A stretch of DNA of 64,000 nt, taken from the NCBI RefSeq assembly GCF_004208535.1, contig NZ_SGIS01000021.1, positions 28,254-92,253 of the forward strand. Direction: 5' to 3'. Below, one piece after another: positions 1 to 8,886 of the stretch. The position numbers were made by a program, and so were the translations under genes. The first letter of the stretch is position 1. The number at the start of each line of letters is the position of its first letter. The stretch is from Sphingomonas populi (GTDB taxonomy: Bacteria > Pseudomonadota > Alphaproteobacteria > Sphingomonadales > Sphingomonadaceae). Under the pieces are notes generated by a model. It was not told the DNA's origin and did no database searches. It was given only the letters and a program-made list of their open reading frames with translations.

Positions 1-17
1 GGTCAAATCCGGTCAAC

Positions 18-509
18 ATGGCTGGCCAGAACACCGCCGCGTCGCCGCTTTTCCTGCGCGAACCCGAGCTTCGGCGCGGACTCGAGCTTTTGTACTTCGG
101 AAACAGCCACCTGACGCGCACCATCGATCAGGGATTGGCCGACCAGGGGCTGGGGCGGGCGCACCATCGCGCGCTGTATTTCATCGCCCGCCAGCCCGAC
201 CTGACCGTGAGTCAGTTGCTCGGCCTGCTGGCGATCACCAAGCAATCGCTCGGCCGCGTGCTCAACGAACTGATCGAGCGCGAACTGGTCGAGATGCGCC
301 CCGGCGAACGCGACCGCCGCCAGCGCCTCCTCCGGCTGAGCGAGACCGGACGCCGGCTCGAAACCGAATTGTTCGACGCGCTGCGCGAGCGGCTCTCCGC
401 CGCGTATGCAAGCGCGGGGCAGGCGGCGGTCGGCGGCTTCTGGGCGGTGCTCGAAGGGCTGATTCCGGCCGAGGACCGCAAGCGGATCGGTATGCTCGGC
501 GGCGAGTGA
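18..509 (+). CDS. MarR-family transcriptional regulator
   Basis: A 163-residue protein with the length and layout of MarR-type winged-helix repressors. The recognition-helix region is about residues 72-88 (ITKQSLGRVLNELIER), followed by a charged wing at about 91-107 (RPGERDRRQRLLRL) that closely follows the family pattern. The terminal helices would form the dimer interface. MarR proteins usually sense small aromatic or toxic compounds and repress nearby efflux or catabolic genes. The DHA2 exporter at 989-2539 is the nearest plausible target, but it lies on the other strand and a DUF6894 gene stands between them, so that link is only inference. The gene starts very near the window edge, so upstream context is missing. 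Confidence 0.88.
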   Translation: MAGQNTAASPLFLREPELRRGLELLYFGNSHLTRTIDQGLADQGLGRAHHRALYFIARQPDLTVSQLLGLLAITKQSLGRVLNELIERELVEMRPGERDRRQRLLRLSETGRRLETELFDALRERLSAAYASAGQAAVGGFWAVLEGLIPAEDRKRIGMLGGE

Positions 510-649
510 AATTCGGCGATTACGTAGCTGACAAACGCCCCCGAAATGGCGCAGGTTAGGGCATAGCATTTTGATATATATCGCGCTTTTTGATATCCGG
601 GCTAGCGGCTGAGAGACCCCGTACTCCCGCCTGAAGGTTGGAGACGGCT

Positions 650-895
650 ATGCCCCGGTATTATTTCGATATAAAAGACGGTCAGGATTTTCCGGACGCG
701 GAAGGGTCGGAGTGGCCGGACCTTAACGCCGCCCGCGTCGAGGCGGTGCGATATGCAGCCGAAGTCCTCAAAGAGATGCCCGAACGCTTCTGGCACTGCG
801 AGGCATGGTTGATGTCCGTGTTCGATCAGCATCGGCAACCGCTTTTCACGCTCAAGTTCGTTGCTGAGACAGCGCCCCTTCCCAAAGCGGCGTGA
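650..895 (+). CDS. DUF6894-type small protein
   Basis: An 81-residue protein beginning MPRYYFDIKDG and carrying the stretch PDLNAARVEAVRYAAEVL. This matches the small DUF6894 family that is abundant in Sphingomonads and Rhizobiales: the N-terminal YYFDI.DG, a conserved acidic turn and an AR.EA helix. The function of the family is unknown. The ATG at 650 is chosen because GGAG precedes it by about six bases; an in-frame TTG at 638 has no better support. It stands alone between the MarR gene and the convergent exporter, with about 140 bases upstream that could hold a promoter. Confidence 0.75.
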   Translation: MPRYYFDIKDGQDFPDAEGSEWPDLNAARVEAVRYAAEVLKEMPERFWHCEAWLMSVFDQHRQPLFTLKFVAETAPLPKAA

Positions 896-988
896 TAGCC
901 CGATCGGGTTTCTCCACGGGCTTGTGGCTTGCCTTTCGACCGCGCTGAGAGAGAGCGGATTCCTGTGTCCGTGTGATGCTCGGGGGCT

Positions 989-2539
989 TCAGGCTGCGAC
1001 CTTTTCGGGTGCAGGCTCGACATGCCCGCTGATCTCCGCGCCAGCATCGCGCGCGAAACGCACGTTCCACAAAGTCGCGCTCAGCGAGATCGACGTCACC
1101 ACCCAGAACGCCGCCGAGAAATCGTCGAGTGCCGGCGCCACATGGCCGTTCACCAGCATCGCGAGATGCAGCGCAATCGCCGCGACGCAGATGCCGAGCG
1201 ACAGCATCAGTTGCTGGAAGGTCGAGTAAAACGCCGTCGCGCTGCTCATGTGGCGCTTGTCGACGCCGTCATAGGCGATCGTGTTGTAGGCGGTGAACTG
1301 GAACGACATGAAGAACCCCGAGATGCCGAGCATCCCGAACATCGCCCACACCGGCCAGCTCGGCCGGAACAGCCCGCACACCGCATAGCCTGCGGTCGCC
1401 AGCACGCCGTTCCAGATCAGCGCGCGGCGGAAGCCGAGCCAGCGCAGCACGCGCTGCGCGAGGCTCTTCATCGCGAGCGAGCCGATCGCTGTCGCCACCG
1501 TGATCGTGCCGCTGCGCGCGGCGGAGAAGCCGAAGCCGACCTGCATCATCAGCGGCAGCAGGAACGGCTGTGCGCCCTGCGTGATTCGCGTGATCGATCC
1601 GGCTATGACGGAGAGACGGAAGGTCGGATCGCGCATAAGCGAGAGGTCGAGGATCGCGCCCTCGCGACCGCGCGCATGGCGAATGTAGAGCACCCCCGCC
1701 ACCACGCCGATCGCGACCAGCACCGCCGCGCTGCCGCCCTCGCCGGGGCGGCTGACCATCTCGAACCCGAACAGCAGGCAGCCGAGCGACAGCCCGCTCA
1801 GCACGAAACCGCGCACGTCGAATGGCGCCGGCTCGTCCTCCTTGATGTTGGCGATGAAGCGCCCGACCAGCCACACGCCGAGCACGCCGACCGGCAGGTT
1901 GATGTAGAAGATCCACCGCCAGTCGAGATAGGTGACGATGAACCCGCCCAGCGGCGGGCCGACGATCGGGCCGATCAGCGCCGGCACCAGCAGCCACGAC
2001 ATCGCGTTGACCATGTCCTGCTTGGCGACCGAGCGCAGCAGCACCAGCCGCCCGACCGGGATCATCATCGCCCCGCCGATGCCCTGCACGAAGCGCGACA
2101 CCACGATCATCTCGAGCGTGCGCGACTGTCCGCAGGCGAGGCTGCCCGCCATGAACAGCAGGATCGCGGTGCGGAACACGGTGCGCGATCCGTAGCGATC
2201 CGCCAGCACGCCCGAGGCCGGGATGAAGATCGCCAGCGCGAGCAAATATGAGGTGAGCGCGATGCTCATCTCGGGCGCGCGCACCCCGAAATCGCGCGCC
2301 ATCGTCGGCAGCGCGGTGGCAAGCACGGTCGCGTCGACGAACTCCATGAACAACGCGCTGGCGATGATGAGCGCGACCAGCCGGTAATTCTGCCCCGATA
2401 CGGCGGGGCCGATATCCTGCGTCTTGGCGAGCGACCCCGCCGCCGGAACGATGCCGTCGCGCACCTCGGCATTGACCGAGGCGACTCCGCGCCGCCGTGG
2501 GCGCTGCGCCGGCTGACCGGAAAAGGGGAGAAGGGACAT
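989..2539 (-). CDS. DHA2-family (EmrB/QacA-like) MFS drug exporter
   Basis: A 516-residue multi-span membrane protein with the features of 14-helix drug:H+ antiporters. Motif D1-like FVDATVLATALP lies at about 67-78, motif A GVLADRYGSR at about 110-119, an antiporter motif C region (LIGPIVGPPLGGF) at about 188-200, and the family-typical DWRWIFYINLPVG at about 206-218. A polar 50-residue N-terminal extension precedes the first helix. It should sit in the inner membrane and export hydrophobic or amphipathic compounds. No EmrA-like adaptor is beside it, so it either works alone or uses a partner elsewhere. The ATG at 2539 follows a purine-poor leader, and an internal start near residue 36 is possible. 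The substrate cannot be read from the sequence. Confidence 0.88.
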   Translation of the reverse strand: MSLLPFSGQPAQRPRRRGVASVNAEVRDGIVPAAGSLAKTQDIGPAVSGQNYRLVALIIASALFMEFVDATVLATALPTMARDFGVRAPEMSIALTSYLLALAIFIPASGVLADRYGSRTVFRTAILLFMAGSLACGQSRTLEMIVVSRFVQGIGGAMMIPVGRLVLLRSVAKQDMVNAMSWLLVPALIGPIVGPPLGGFIVTYLDWRWIFYINLPVGVLGVWLVGRFIANIKEDEPAPFDVRGFVLSGLSLGCLLFGFEMVSRPGEGGSAAVLVAIGVVAGVLYIRHARGREGAILDLSLMRDPTFRLSVIAGSITRITQGAQPFLLPLMMQVGFGFSAARSGTITVATAIGSLAMKSLAQRVLRWLGFRRALIWNGVLATAGYAVCGLFRPSWPVWAMFGMLGISGFFMSFQFTAYNTIAYDGVDKRHMSSATAFYSTFQQLMLSLGICVAAIALHLAMLVNGHVAPALDDFSAAFWVVTSISLSATLWNVRFARDAGAEISGHVEPAPEKVAA

Positions 2540-2680
2540 AAGGCTACTGCATTGAACGGACGAGGATCGGCTCTCCCGCGAAAGGCCGTCCGTCTGTCAC
2601 GCGGGCGTACCGGCCGGGTGTATATGGGTGCAGGTGGAGGAAAAGGGAACCGTCGGAGGGAAAATCGACGGTCTCCCAAT

Positions 2681-2761
2681 CGTCACCCCAGCGCAAGCTG
2701 GGGTCTTCGTGGGGAGGGCGTGCGAGAGCCGCACAAGACCCCAGCTTGCGCTGGGGTGACG
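2681..2761. repeat. Long perfect inverted repeat (REP/BIME-like), two 27-bp arms
   Basis: The arms at 2681-2707 and 2735-2761 are exact reverse complements, built on CCCCAGCGCAAGCTGGGG, with a 27-base spacer. Each arm is itself nearly palindromic. More repeat-like GC palindromes follow at about 2785-2920 (CCCCGGCGAAGGCCGGGG and TGGCTGGCAAGCCAGCC). Together they fill the 378-base gap between the exporter start and the putA stop, where no gene is evident. They may act as a transcription terminator for putA or as a REP element. Confidence 0.85.
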
Positions 2762-2917
2762 AAGAGGCGCGGGCGAATGCCACCGCCGTCGCCCCGGCGA
2801 AGGCCGGGGCCGCTGGGTTCGTGGCACCCGGCCCGCCAAACTACGCAGCGGCCCCGGCCCCTTCGGCTGGCTGGCAAGCCAGCCGCTCAGGACAGGCTCC
2901 GCCGGGGCGACGGGCTC

Positions 2918-5900
2918 TCAGCCGATCGCCATCAAACTCGCATTGCCGCCAGCCGCCGTCGTGTTGATCGAGGTCGAAACCTCCTCGACCAGCCACACCG
3001 GATCATATGCGAGCGGTCGCGACGGATCGGCACGGTGGACCGGCACGATCGCCCCCGGCAGTGCCGCGACCCGTGCGAGCGTCTCGCCGGGATCGCCCTC
3101 GACCAGCGCAACCGCATAGCCCGCATCCCCCGCATCAAACGCCGCCGCCACGCTCGCCGGCAGCCCGGCGGGAAGCGCCATCCCCTCGACCACGCCGCGA
3201 TTGCCCGTCGCCAGCACCGCCGCCATCTGCTCGATCAGCCCGGCGTCGCTCGCCGGCCTGAGCAGCACGCTCCCGCGCGGGTGCAACGCGTAAAGGTTGC
3301 GCTCGCCAACCGGCCCCGGCAGCACGCGCTCGACGCCAAGCGCCGAGGCCGCGCCATAGCGTAGCGCCTTGGCCGCACCGCGCGCATCGCCACGCGCCGC
3401 CAGCCAGTCGGCGAAGTCGCGCAAAGCCGCCGGAATCTGCCCGCTATGCTCGGCCACGTCCGGCGCGACCTGCACCAGCCGCCCGAGATACAGCGGCCCG
3501 CCCGCCTTCGGTCCCGTCCCCGACAGCCCACGCCCGCCGAACGGCTGCACGCCGACCACCGCGCCGATGACGTTGCGGTTCACATACAGATTGCCCGCCT
3601 GCACCCGTGCCGTCACTTCGGCGACGGTCGCGTCGAGCCGCGTGTGCAGCCCGAAGGTCAGGCCATAGCCGGTCGCGTTGATCGCCTCGACCAGATCGCC
3701 CAACCGCTCGCGCCGGTAGCGCAGCACATGCAGCACCGGGCCGAACACTTCACGCTCGACATCACCGATGCGGTCGATCTCGATGATCGTCGGCGCGACG
3801 AACGTGCCGTGCGCGGTCGATGTGGGCAGCGGCGCCTGCGTGACGGCATGGCCGCGCGCGCGCGTCGCCTCGATATGCGCGGTGATCGCGCCCCGCGCCT
3901 CGGCAGTAATGACCGGGCCGATATCGACCGCGAGCCGGTCGGTCCGCCCCAGACTCAACTCCGCAAGCGCACCCTTGAGCATCGCCAGCGTGCGATCGGC
4001 GACCTCCTCCTGCAAGCACAGGATGCGCAACGCCGAGCACCGCTGCCCCGCGCTGTCGAACGCAGAGGCGAGCACATCCGCCACCACCTGCTCGGCGAGC
4101 GCGGACGAATCGACGATCATCGCATTCTGCCCGCCGGTCTCGGCGATCAGCGGGATCGGCTTGCCCGACGGCGACAGCCGCGTGGCAAGCTGGCGCTGGA
4201 TCAGCCGCGCCACATCGGTAGAGCCGGTGAACACCACGCCCGCCGTCTCAGGCGCGGCGACCAAAGCCGCGCCGATCGCACCGTCGCCCGGGAGCACTTG
4301 CAGCGCATCGCCCGGCACGCCCGCCGCGTGGAGCAGCCGCACCGCCTCGGCCGCGATCAGCGGGGTTTCCTCGGCGGGCTTGGCGAGCACCGGATTGCCC
4401 GCAGCGAGCGCGGCGGCGACTTGGCCTGTGAAGATCGCCAGCGGGAAATTCCACGGGCTGATGCACACCATTGGCCCGAGTGGCACCTGCTCCGCGCCAA
4501 ACGTCGCGCGCGCCCGCGCGGCGTAATAGTGGAGGAAGTCGATCGCCTCCCGCACCTCGGCGATCGCATTGGGGAGCGACTTGCCCGCCTCGCGCACGAT
4601 CAGCCCGAGCAGCACCGGCATCCGCGCCTGAAGCGCTTCGGCGGCGCGTTCAAGGATCGCGGCACGCTCGTCGACCGGCACCGCGCCCCACGTCGAACCG
4701 GCAGCCCGCGCGGCTGCGGTCTCGGCCTGCGCGACCGACGGTTCGAACACCGTGCCGACCACGTCGCGCGCGTCAGCGGGGTTGTATACCGGGCGCGCCA
4801 CACCCTCACCACCTGGCGGCGCGGCGATCCAGCCGGTCGCGGCACTTTCCAACAGCGCCGCTTCAAGCGTGGTAAGCGCGCGTTCGTCGCTGAGATCCAC
4901 CCCGCACGAATTGGCGCGATCAGGATAGAGCGCGGACGGCAAAGCGATCTGGTCGTGGCGCGCCCCCGGCTGCAGCATCGCCCGCACCACCTCGACCGGA
5001 TCAGCGATCATCTCCGCGATCGGCACCGAAGCATCGTTGATCCGGTTGACGAACGACGAATTGGCGCCATTCTCCAGCAACCGTCGCACCAGATACGCCA
5101 GCAACGTCTCGTGCGTACCGACCGGCGCATAGATCCGGCACGGTCGCGCCAGTTTGTCCGCGCCAACCACCTGCTCATACAGCGGCTCGCCCATGCCGTG
5201 CAGGCACTGGAACTCGTAATCGCCCGTCACGAAATCCGGCCCGGCCAGATGGTAGATCGTCGCCAAGGTCTGCGCATTGTGCGTGGCGAATTGCGGGAAC
5301 ACCGCATCGCGCGCCGCCAGCAACTTCCGCGCACAGGCGATATACGCGACGTCAGTATGCACCTTGCGCGTATAGACCGGGAAATCCGCCAGCCCATCGA
5401 CGTGCGCGCGCTTGATCTCGGCATCCCAATAGGCGCCCTTGACCAGCCGCACCATGATCCGCCGTCCGCTGCGCCGCGCCAGATCGACGATCCAGTCGAT
5501 CACGAACGGGCAGCGCTTGCCATAGCCCTGCACGACGAAACCCAGCCCGTTCCAGCCCGCCAGATCGGGATCGAGCGCAAGGCTTTCGAGCAGATCGAGC
5601 GACAGCTCCAGCCGGTCAGCCTCCTCCGCATCGATGTTGAAACCGATGTCGTAGCGCTTGGCGAGCCGCGCGAGATCGGTCACGCGCGGCAGCAGTTCGG
5701 CCATCACGCGCCCGGCCTGCGCGCGCACGTAGCGCGGGTGCAGCGCCGACAGCTTGATCGAGATGCCCGGCCCGCCATACACGCCGCGCCCCGCCGAGGC
5801 GGTGCCGATCGCATGGATCGCGCGCTCGTAATCGGTGAAATAGCGCGCCGCATCGGCGGCGGTGGTCGCCGCCTCGCCGAGCATATCGTAGCTGTAGCCG

Positions 5901-6514
5901 AAGCCCTTCGCCTCCATCGTCCGCGCGCGGCGCAACGCCTCGTCGATCGTCTCGCCGGTGACGAACTGCTCGCCCATCATCCGCATCGCCAGATCGACCC
6001 CGCGCCGGATCACCGGCTCGCCCGCGCGCGCCACCAGCCGCGCCAGCGCCGCGCCGAGCCCGCGATCATCGACGCTGCCGACTAGTCTGCCGGTGACGAC
6101 CAGCCCCCAGGTCGCCGCGTTGACGAACAGCGATTTGCCCCCGCCGAGATGCGCGCCCCAATCGCCATCGGCGATCTTGTCGCGGATCAGCGCGTCGCGC
6201 GTCGCGTCATCGGGGATGCGCAGCAGCGCTTCGGCGAGGCACATCAAAGCGACGCCCTCCTGGCTCGACAGCGCATATTCCTGCACCAGCCCCTCGACCC
6301 CGCTGCCACGCTTCTGCGCGCGGAGCGTGGCGACGAGCGTGCGCGCGGTTTCGCGCACCGCTGCGCGCGTCGCGTCGTCGAGCGTGGCGGCGGCGAGCAG
6401 GGGCGCGAGCGCCTCGGCCTCGTCGCGGCGATAGGCGGCGGTGATCGCGGCGCGCAGCGGCGTGGCCGGGCGGATCGGGGGCGCGAAGGCGGCGAAGGGC
6501 GGGGGCGTCGTCAT
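2918..6514 (-). CDS. putA: Bifunctional proline dehydrogenase / L-glutamate gamma-semialdehyde dehydrogenase
   Basis: PutA oxidises proline to glutamate in two steps: an FAD proline dehydrogenase barrel followed by an NAD aldehyde dehydrogenase. The barrel shows SIKLSALHPRY near residue 250 and the signature ENGANSSFVNRI near 480. The dehydrogenase half shows AETGGQNAMIV near 790 and the catalytic cysteine in GQRCSALR near 821. At 1198 residues it has the length of long PutAs, but it begins directly with linker and barrel sequence and lacks the N-terminal ribbon-helix-helix of the E. coli protein, so it should not repress itself. The divergent Lrp-type gene at 6613 is its likely regulator. 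The enzyme is expected to sit at the inner face of the membrane, feeding electrons to quinone. Confidence 0.96.
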   Translation of the reverse strand: MTTPPPFAAFAPPIRPATPLRAAITAAYRRDEAEALAPLLAAATLDDATRAAVRETARTLVATLRAQKRGSGVEGLVQEYALSSQEGVALMCLAEALLRIPDDATRDALIRDKIADGDWGAHLGGGKSLFVNAATWGLVVTGRLVGSVDDRGLGAALARLVARAGEPVIRRGVDLAMRMMGEQFVTGETIDEALRRARTMEAKGFGYSYDMLGEAATTAADAARYFTDYERAIHAIGTASAGRGVYGGPGISIKLSALHPRYVRAQAGRVMAELLPRVTDLARLAKRYDIGFNIDAEEADRLELSLDLLESLALDPDLAGWNGLGFVVQGYGKRCPFVIDWIVDLARRSGRRIMVRLVKGAYWDAEIKRAHVDGLADFPVYTRKVHTDVAYIACARKLLAARDAVFPQFATHNAQTLATIYHLAGPDFVTGDYEFQCLHGMGEPLYEQVVGADKLARPCRIYAPVGTHETLLAYLVRRLLENGANSSFVNRINDASVPIAEMIADPVEVVRAMLQPGARHDQIALPSALYPDRANSCGVDLSDERALTTLEAALLESAATGWIAAPPGGEGVARPVYNPADARDVVGTVFEPSVAQAETAAARAAGSTWGAVPVDERAAILERAAEALQARMPVLLGLIVREAGKSLPNAIAEVREAIDFLHYYAARARATFGAEQVPLGPMVCISPWNFPLAIFTGQVAAALAAGNPVLAKPAEETPLIAAEAVRLLHAAGVPGDALQVLPGDGAIGAALVAAPETAGVVFTGSTDVARLIQRQLATRLSPSGKPIPLIAETGGQNAMIVDSSALAEQVVADVLASAFDSAGQRCSALRILCLQEEVADRTLAMLKGALAELSLGRTDRLAVDIGPVITAEARGAITAHIEATRARGHAVTQAPLPTSTAHGTFVAPTIIEIDRIGDVEREVFGPVLHVLRYRRERLGDLVEAINATGYGLTFGLHTRLDATVAEVTARVQAGNLYVNRNVIGAVVGVQPFGGRGLSGTGPKAGGPLYLGRLVQVAPDVAEHSGQIPAALRDFADWLAARGDARGAAKALRYGAASALGVERVLPGPVGERNLYALHPRGSVLLRPASDAGLIEQMAAVLATGNRGVVEGMALPAGLPASVAAAFDAGDAGYAVALVEGDPGETLARVAALPGAIVPVHRADPSRPLAYDPVWLVEEVSTSINTTAAGGNASLMAIG

Positions 6515-6612
6515 GACGCAAATGTAGCAAAGGCGGGCGCGGGATTTCGACCGATTTCGCGGCAGGATCGTGCCGGATCGACTTTTGTTAGGCGCCGTGG
6601 CAGGCGAAACAG

Positions 6613-7083
6613 ATGGAAAAACCGCCCGTGTCAGTCGATCTGGACGAGTTCGATCACCGCATCGTCGCGGCGCTTGTCGAGGACGGGCGGATGACCGTCA
6701 CCGATCTCGCCCAGCGCATCGGCCTGTCCAAGTCGCCCACGCAAGCACGGCTACGCCGGCTGATCGCGACGCGCGTGATCCGCGGCTTCCGCGCGATCGT
6801 CGATCCGGCGCGGCTCGGCCTCGATCACGTCGCCTTCGCCGAGGTCAAACTGTCCGACACCCGCGAGGCGGCCCTGCGCGATTTCAACGCGGCGGTGCGC
6901 CGCATCCCCGAAGTCGAGGAATGCCACATGATCGCGAGCAGCTTCGACTATCTGCTGAAGGTCCGCACCGCCGACATCCGCCGCTACCGCATCGTGCTGG
7001 GGGAAAAGATCTCGAGCCTGCCGCATGTCGAGAGCACCTCGACGTTCGTGGCGATGGAGACGGTGAAGGAGCGGGGCGGGTGA
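6613..7083 (+). CDS. putR: Lrp/AsnC-family regulator, probable activator of putA
   Basis: A 156-residue feast/famine regulator. An N-terminal helix-turn-helix at about 28-55 (DLAQRIGLSKSPTQARLRRL) is followed by the RAM effector domain, with the family-typical region around VEECHMIASSFDYLLKV. It is transcribed divergently from putA across about 98 bases, the standard arrangement of the alphaproteobacterial proline-responsive activator PutR. By family knowledge it would bind proline and switch on putA. The symbol rests on that neighbourhood, not on direct evidence of proline binding. The intergenic stretch 6515-6612 should hold both promoters; I see no single convincing palindrome in it. Confidence 0.88.
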   Translation: MEKPPVSVDLDEFDHRIVAALVEDGRMTVTDLAQRIGLSKSPTQARLRRLIATRVIRGFRAIVDPARLGLDHVAFAEVKLSDTREAALRDFNAAVRRIPEVEECHMIASSFDYLLKVRTADIRRYRIVLGEKISSLPHVESTSTFVAMETVKERGG

Positions 7084-7137
7084 GGGGGTGGTTGTCACCA
7101 CTTGCCGACGCTCACCGGGCCGTGCCACCATCGGTAA

Positions 7138-7572
7138 ATGAACAGCAAGTTGGTCTTGGAATATGAATTTAGCCCCGACGGTGACGATTTTGGGTGGCTA
7201 ATCGCGAAGGTGCAGACCCCACAGTTCGGTGGCCGTAACGGCATGTGGGTTCAGTGGCAGGCTGTCGGAGACTTCGCCGCTTCGCTTTCCGCCTATCCTA
7301 TCAACGCTGATAGTCCGGTCCTCGGCGAGTGGGGCTTTGGAGAACAAGGACAATATACGGAAATTACCAAGATCGGTATCGCCCCGAAAGGTTCTACCGG
7401 AGGGCTTATCATCAACGTCACGCTCGCAAATTACTACGAGCCAGAGAACCGATGCAGTACGCGTTTTGAAACCGACTATCCATCCCTTAGCGAGTTTCGG
7501 GAGGAGATTGAGCGCATGATGCACAATCGCACCGGGAGCGCTGTTCTTCAGGGTTCGGGTGATGTCGGTTGA
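7138..7572 (+). CDS. Hypothetical protein
   Basis: A 144-residue protein I do not recognise. It has no signal peptide or membrane segment, and is rich in aromatic residues and glycine (GMWVQWQAVGDF, GEWGFGEQGQY), which suggests a small beta-rich soluble fold. A short acidic helix near residues 115-130 (SLSEFREEIERMMHN) ends the fold. Its base composition and codon use are more AT-rich than putA upstream, and it sits between core metabolic genes and toxin-antitoxin modules, so recent acquisition is likely. Small solitary genes of this kind are sometimes immunity proteins, but nothing here proves that. The ATG at 7138 is the only strong start. Confidence 0.6.
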   Translation: MNSKLVLEYEFSPDGDDFGWLIAKVQTPQFGGRNGMWVQWQAVGDFAASLSAYPINADSPVLGEWGFGEQGQYTEITKIGIAPKGSTGGLIINVTLANYYEPENRCSTRFETDYPSLSEFREEIERMMHNRTGSAVLQGSGDVG

Positions 7573-7615
7573 CGTCCCACTTGCAGATATTCCTGGCCAA
7601 GATCATACATGAGGT

Positions 7616-8014
7616 ATGGTACGGACGCATTTGACTTTGGCCTCGGCAGCAGCGGCCTTGACGGCTTGCTCAGCAACGCCGCTGCTTAGCCATAAGTTCG
7701 AACTGGCATATGGAACAACGCGGTACGTACCTATGATTGGTGTTTTGGCAACTGACTACATCCCGAACGACACTAAAGTGGTTCCTAAGGCCGTAAGGAG
7801 GTGCGGTGGGCACTTCCTTGGCTTCAGTGGCGGAATCACCGATGGCGGCGAGGCTGCTTACTTTGAAGTGAATCAGAATATCCCGATGGTGACAGACTGC
7901 GTTATGAAAACTTTCCCGCAAGCTGATCTGCGACCATCAACGCTCGCGCGCAAAAAGACCGCTAAGGGCCCCGAGATAGACTACAGCGCGACTGATCTGA
8001 TGAGTGTCCGTTAA
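7616..8014 (+). CDS. Putative small lipoprotein
   Basis: A 132-residue protein that begins with a short lipoprotein signal peptide: positively charged MVRTHL, a small hydrophobic stretch and the lipobox LTAC at about residues 15-18. The mature part is about 115 residues with two further cysteines and no recognisable domain. It would be anchored in the outer or inner membrane facing the periplasm. It follows the unknown gene at 7138 by 43 bases in the same direction, so the two may be co-transcribed. The ribosome-binding site is weak (GAGGT directly before the ATG). Composition is again more AT-rich than the chromosomal backbone. Confidence 0.6.
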   Translation: MVRTHLTLASAAAALTACSATPLLSHKFELAYGTTRYVPMIGVLATDYIPNDTKVVPKAVRRCGGHFLGFSGGITDGGEAAYFEVNQNIPMVTDCVMKTFPQADLRPSTLARKKTAKGPEIDYSATDLMSVR

Positions 8015-8193
8015 CCACCCACTTTTCGCCAATCGTGAGCCGTCCGAGCAGCATTATGCGTCCACCGCGCCGGGTTTGGTTGCCGTCTCACAGAGCCTGC
8101 GCGTCCCACATCGATCCGTCTCAAGCACTCAAGCCGGAACAGCCCCTTTTCGCAGTTCCGCGCGATCATCATCGCAAGTCGCTACGGGTAGCG

Positions 8194-8475
8194 TCAGGCG
8201 GCTTCCGCAACGTGGATATGCACCACCAGACCGGAGGCAGTCGCGAGGTTCACCAGTGCATCAAGCGAAAACTTCGCCATCTTGCCTTGCAACAGGTCGT
8301 TGAGACGCGGGCGGGTGATACCGAGACGGCTGGCCGCAACCTCCTGCGACAGGTCCCAAGCCCGCACGCGCGCTTTCAGCGCCGACAGTAACTCGGAGCG
8401 TGCCTTGAGGTTCGCGGCCTCGGCCGGGGTATCCGCCAGTGCGTCGAACACGTTATCGAAGGTCTGAACGTCCAT
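8194..8475 (-). CDS. XRE-type antitoxin (HigA-like)
   Basis: A 93-residue helix-turn-helix protein, with HTH at about residues 43-66 (LSQEVAASRLGITRPRLNDLL) and the tail LVVHIHVAEAA. This is the short XRE type that partners Gp49/HigB-like toxins. It would neutralise the toxin encoded upstream and repress the operon. The ATG at 8475 overlaps the toxin's TGA (ATGA), and GGAGG lies eight bases upstream inside the toxin gene, which decides this start over an ATG fifteen bases earlier. The toxin-first order is the one usual for higBA modules. Confidence 0.85.
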   Translation of the reverse strand: MDVQTFDNVFDALADTPAEAANLKARSELLSALKARVRAWDLSQEVAASRLGITRPRLNDLLQGKMAKFSLDALVNLATASGLVVHIHVAEAA

Positions 8476-8795
8476 CACTTTTGCCTCCATGCCCGCAGGC
8501 GGCTTGCCGCCAGATCGATATCGCGTTGCGGCGTTGCCTGCGTCTTTTTCTGAAAAGCATGCAGGACCAGTACCGCGTCCGGTAGTGTCGCCAGGTAGAT
8601 GATCCGAAACGCCCCGGAATCCTCCCTGATCCTGATTTCCCGGACGCCCGGACCTACCGTTTTCAGTGGCTTCCAATCGTCGGGATCGTTGCCGTTCTGA
8701 ACCTCTTTGAGCTGGTGGCCGGTGTCCGATCGCGCATCGTCCGGAAAATCACGCAGCCGGTCGAGGCTGTCGCCGAGGAACGCTATCGGTTTCAC
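8475..8795 (-). CDS. Gp49/HigB-type toxin
   Basis: A 106-residue RelE-superfamily toxin of the phage-derived Gp49-like type, judged by the pattern VREIRIREDSGAFRIIYLAT followed by VLVLHAFQKKTQATP and a C-terminal basic helix. By family it would cleave mRNA on or near the ribosome. The start is a GTG at 8795; the gene overlaps the antitoxin start by one base. An inverted repeat, GTATC-N6-GATAC, sits just upstream at 8805-8820 and is the likely operator for the toxin-antitoxin complex. Confidence 0.85.
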   Translation of the reverse strand: MKPIAFLGDSLDRLRDFPDDARSDTGHQLKEVQNGNDPDDWKPLKTVGPGVREIRIREDSGAFRIIYLATLPDAVLVLHAFQKKTQATPQRDIDLAASRLRAWRQK

Positions 8796-8804
8796 AAGAG
8801 CTAT

Positions 8805-8820
8805 GTATCAAAATCGATAC
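8805..8820. promoter_or_regulatory. Putative operator of the higBA-like operon
   Basis: GTATC at 8805-8809 and GATAC at 8816-8820 form a five-base inverted repeat with a six-base AT-rich spacer, ten bases ahead of the toxin's GTG start. The position suits an autoregulatory operator. The same half-sites recur before the second toxin-antitoxin pair. Confidence 0.55.
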
Positions 8821-8886
8821 ACTGTGGCAAGGGGGCGGTTTGGGCGCTTTCCACAAAGCGCGGTCATTCCCAAGTCCCAATCATTT

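Noticed and set aside
1022..2251. Long plus-strand open frame of about 400 codons across the DHA2 exporter
   Set aside because: It is rich in arginine, histidine and aspartate, with no domain, and is the antisense shadow of a well-supported minus-strand MFS gene.
3446..6085. Open frame of 879 codons opposite putA
   Set aside because: It is antisense to a full PutA and shows the R/D/H-rich composition produced by opposite-strand reading of GC-rich genes.
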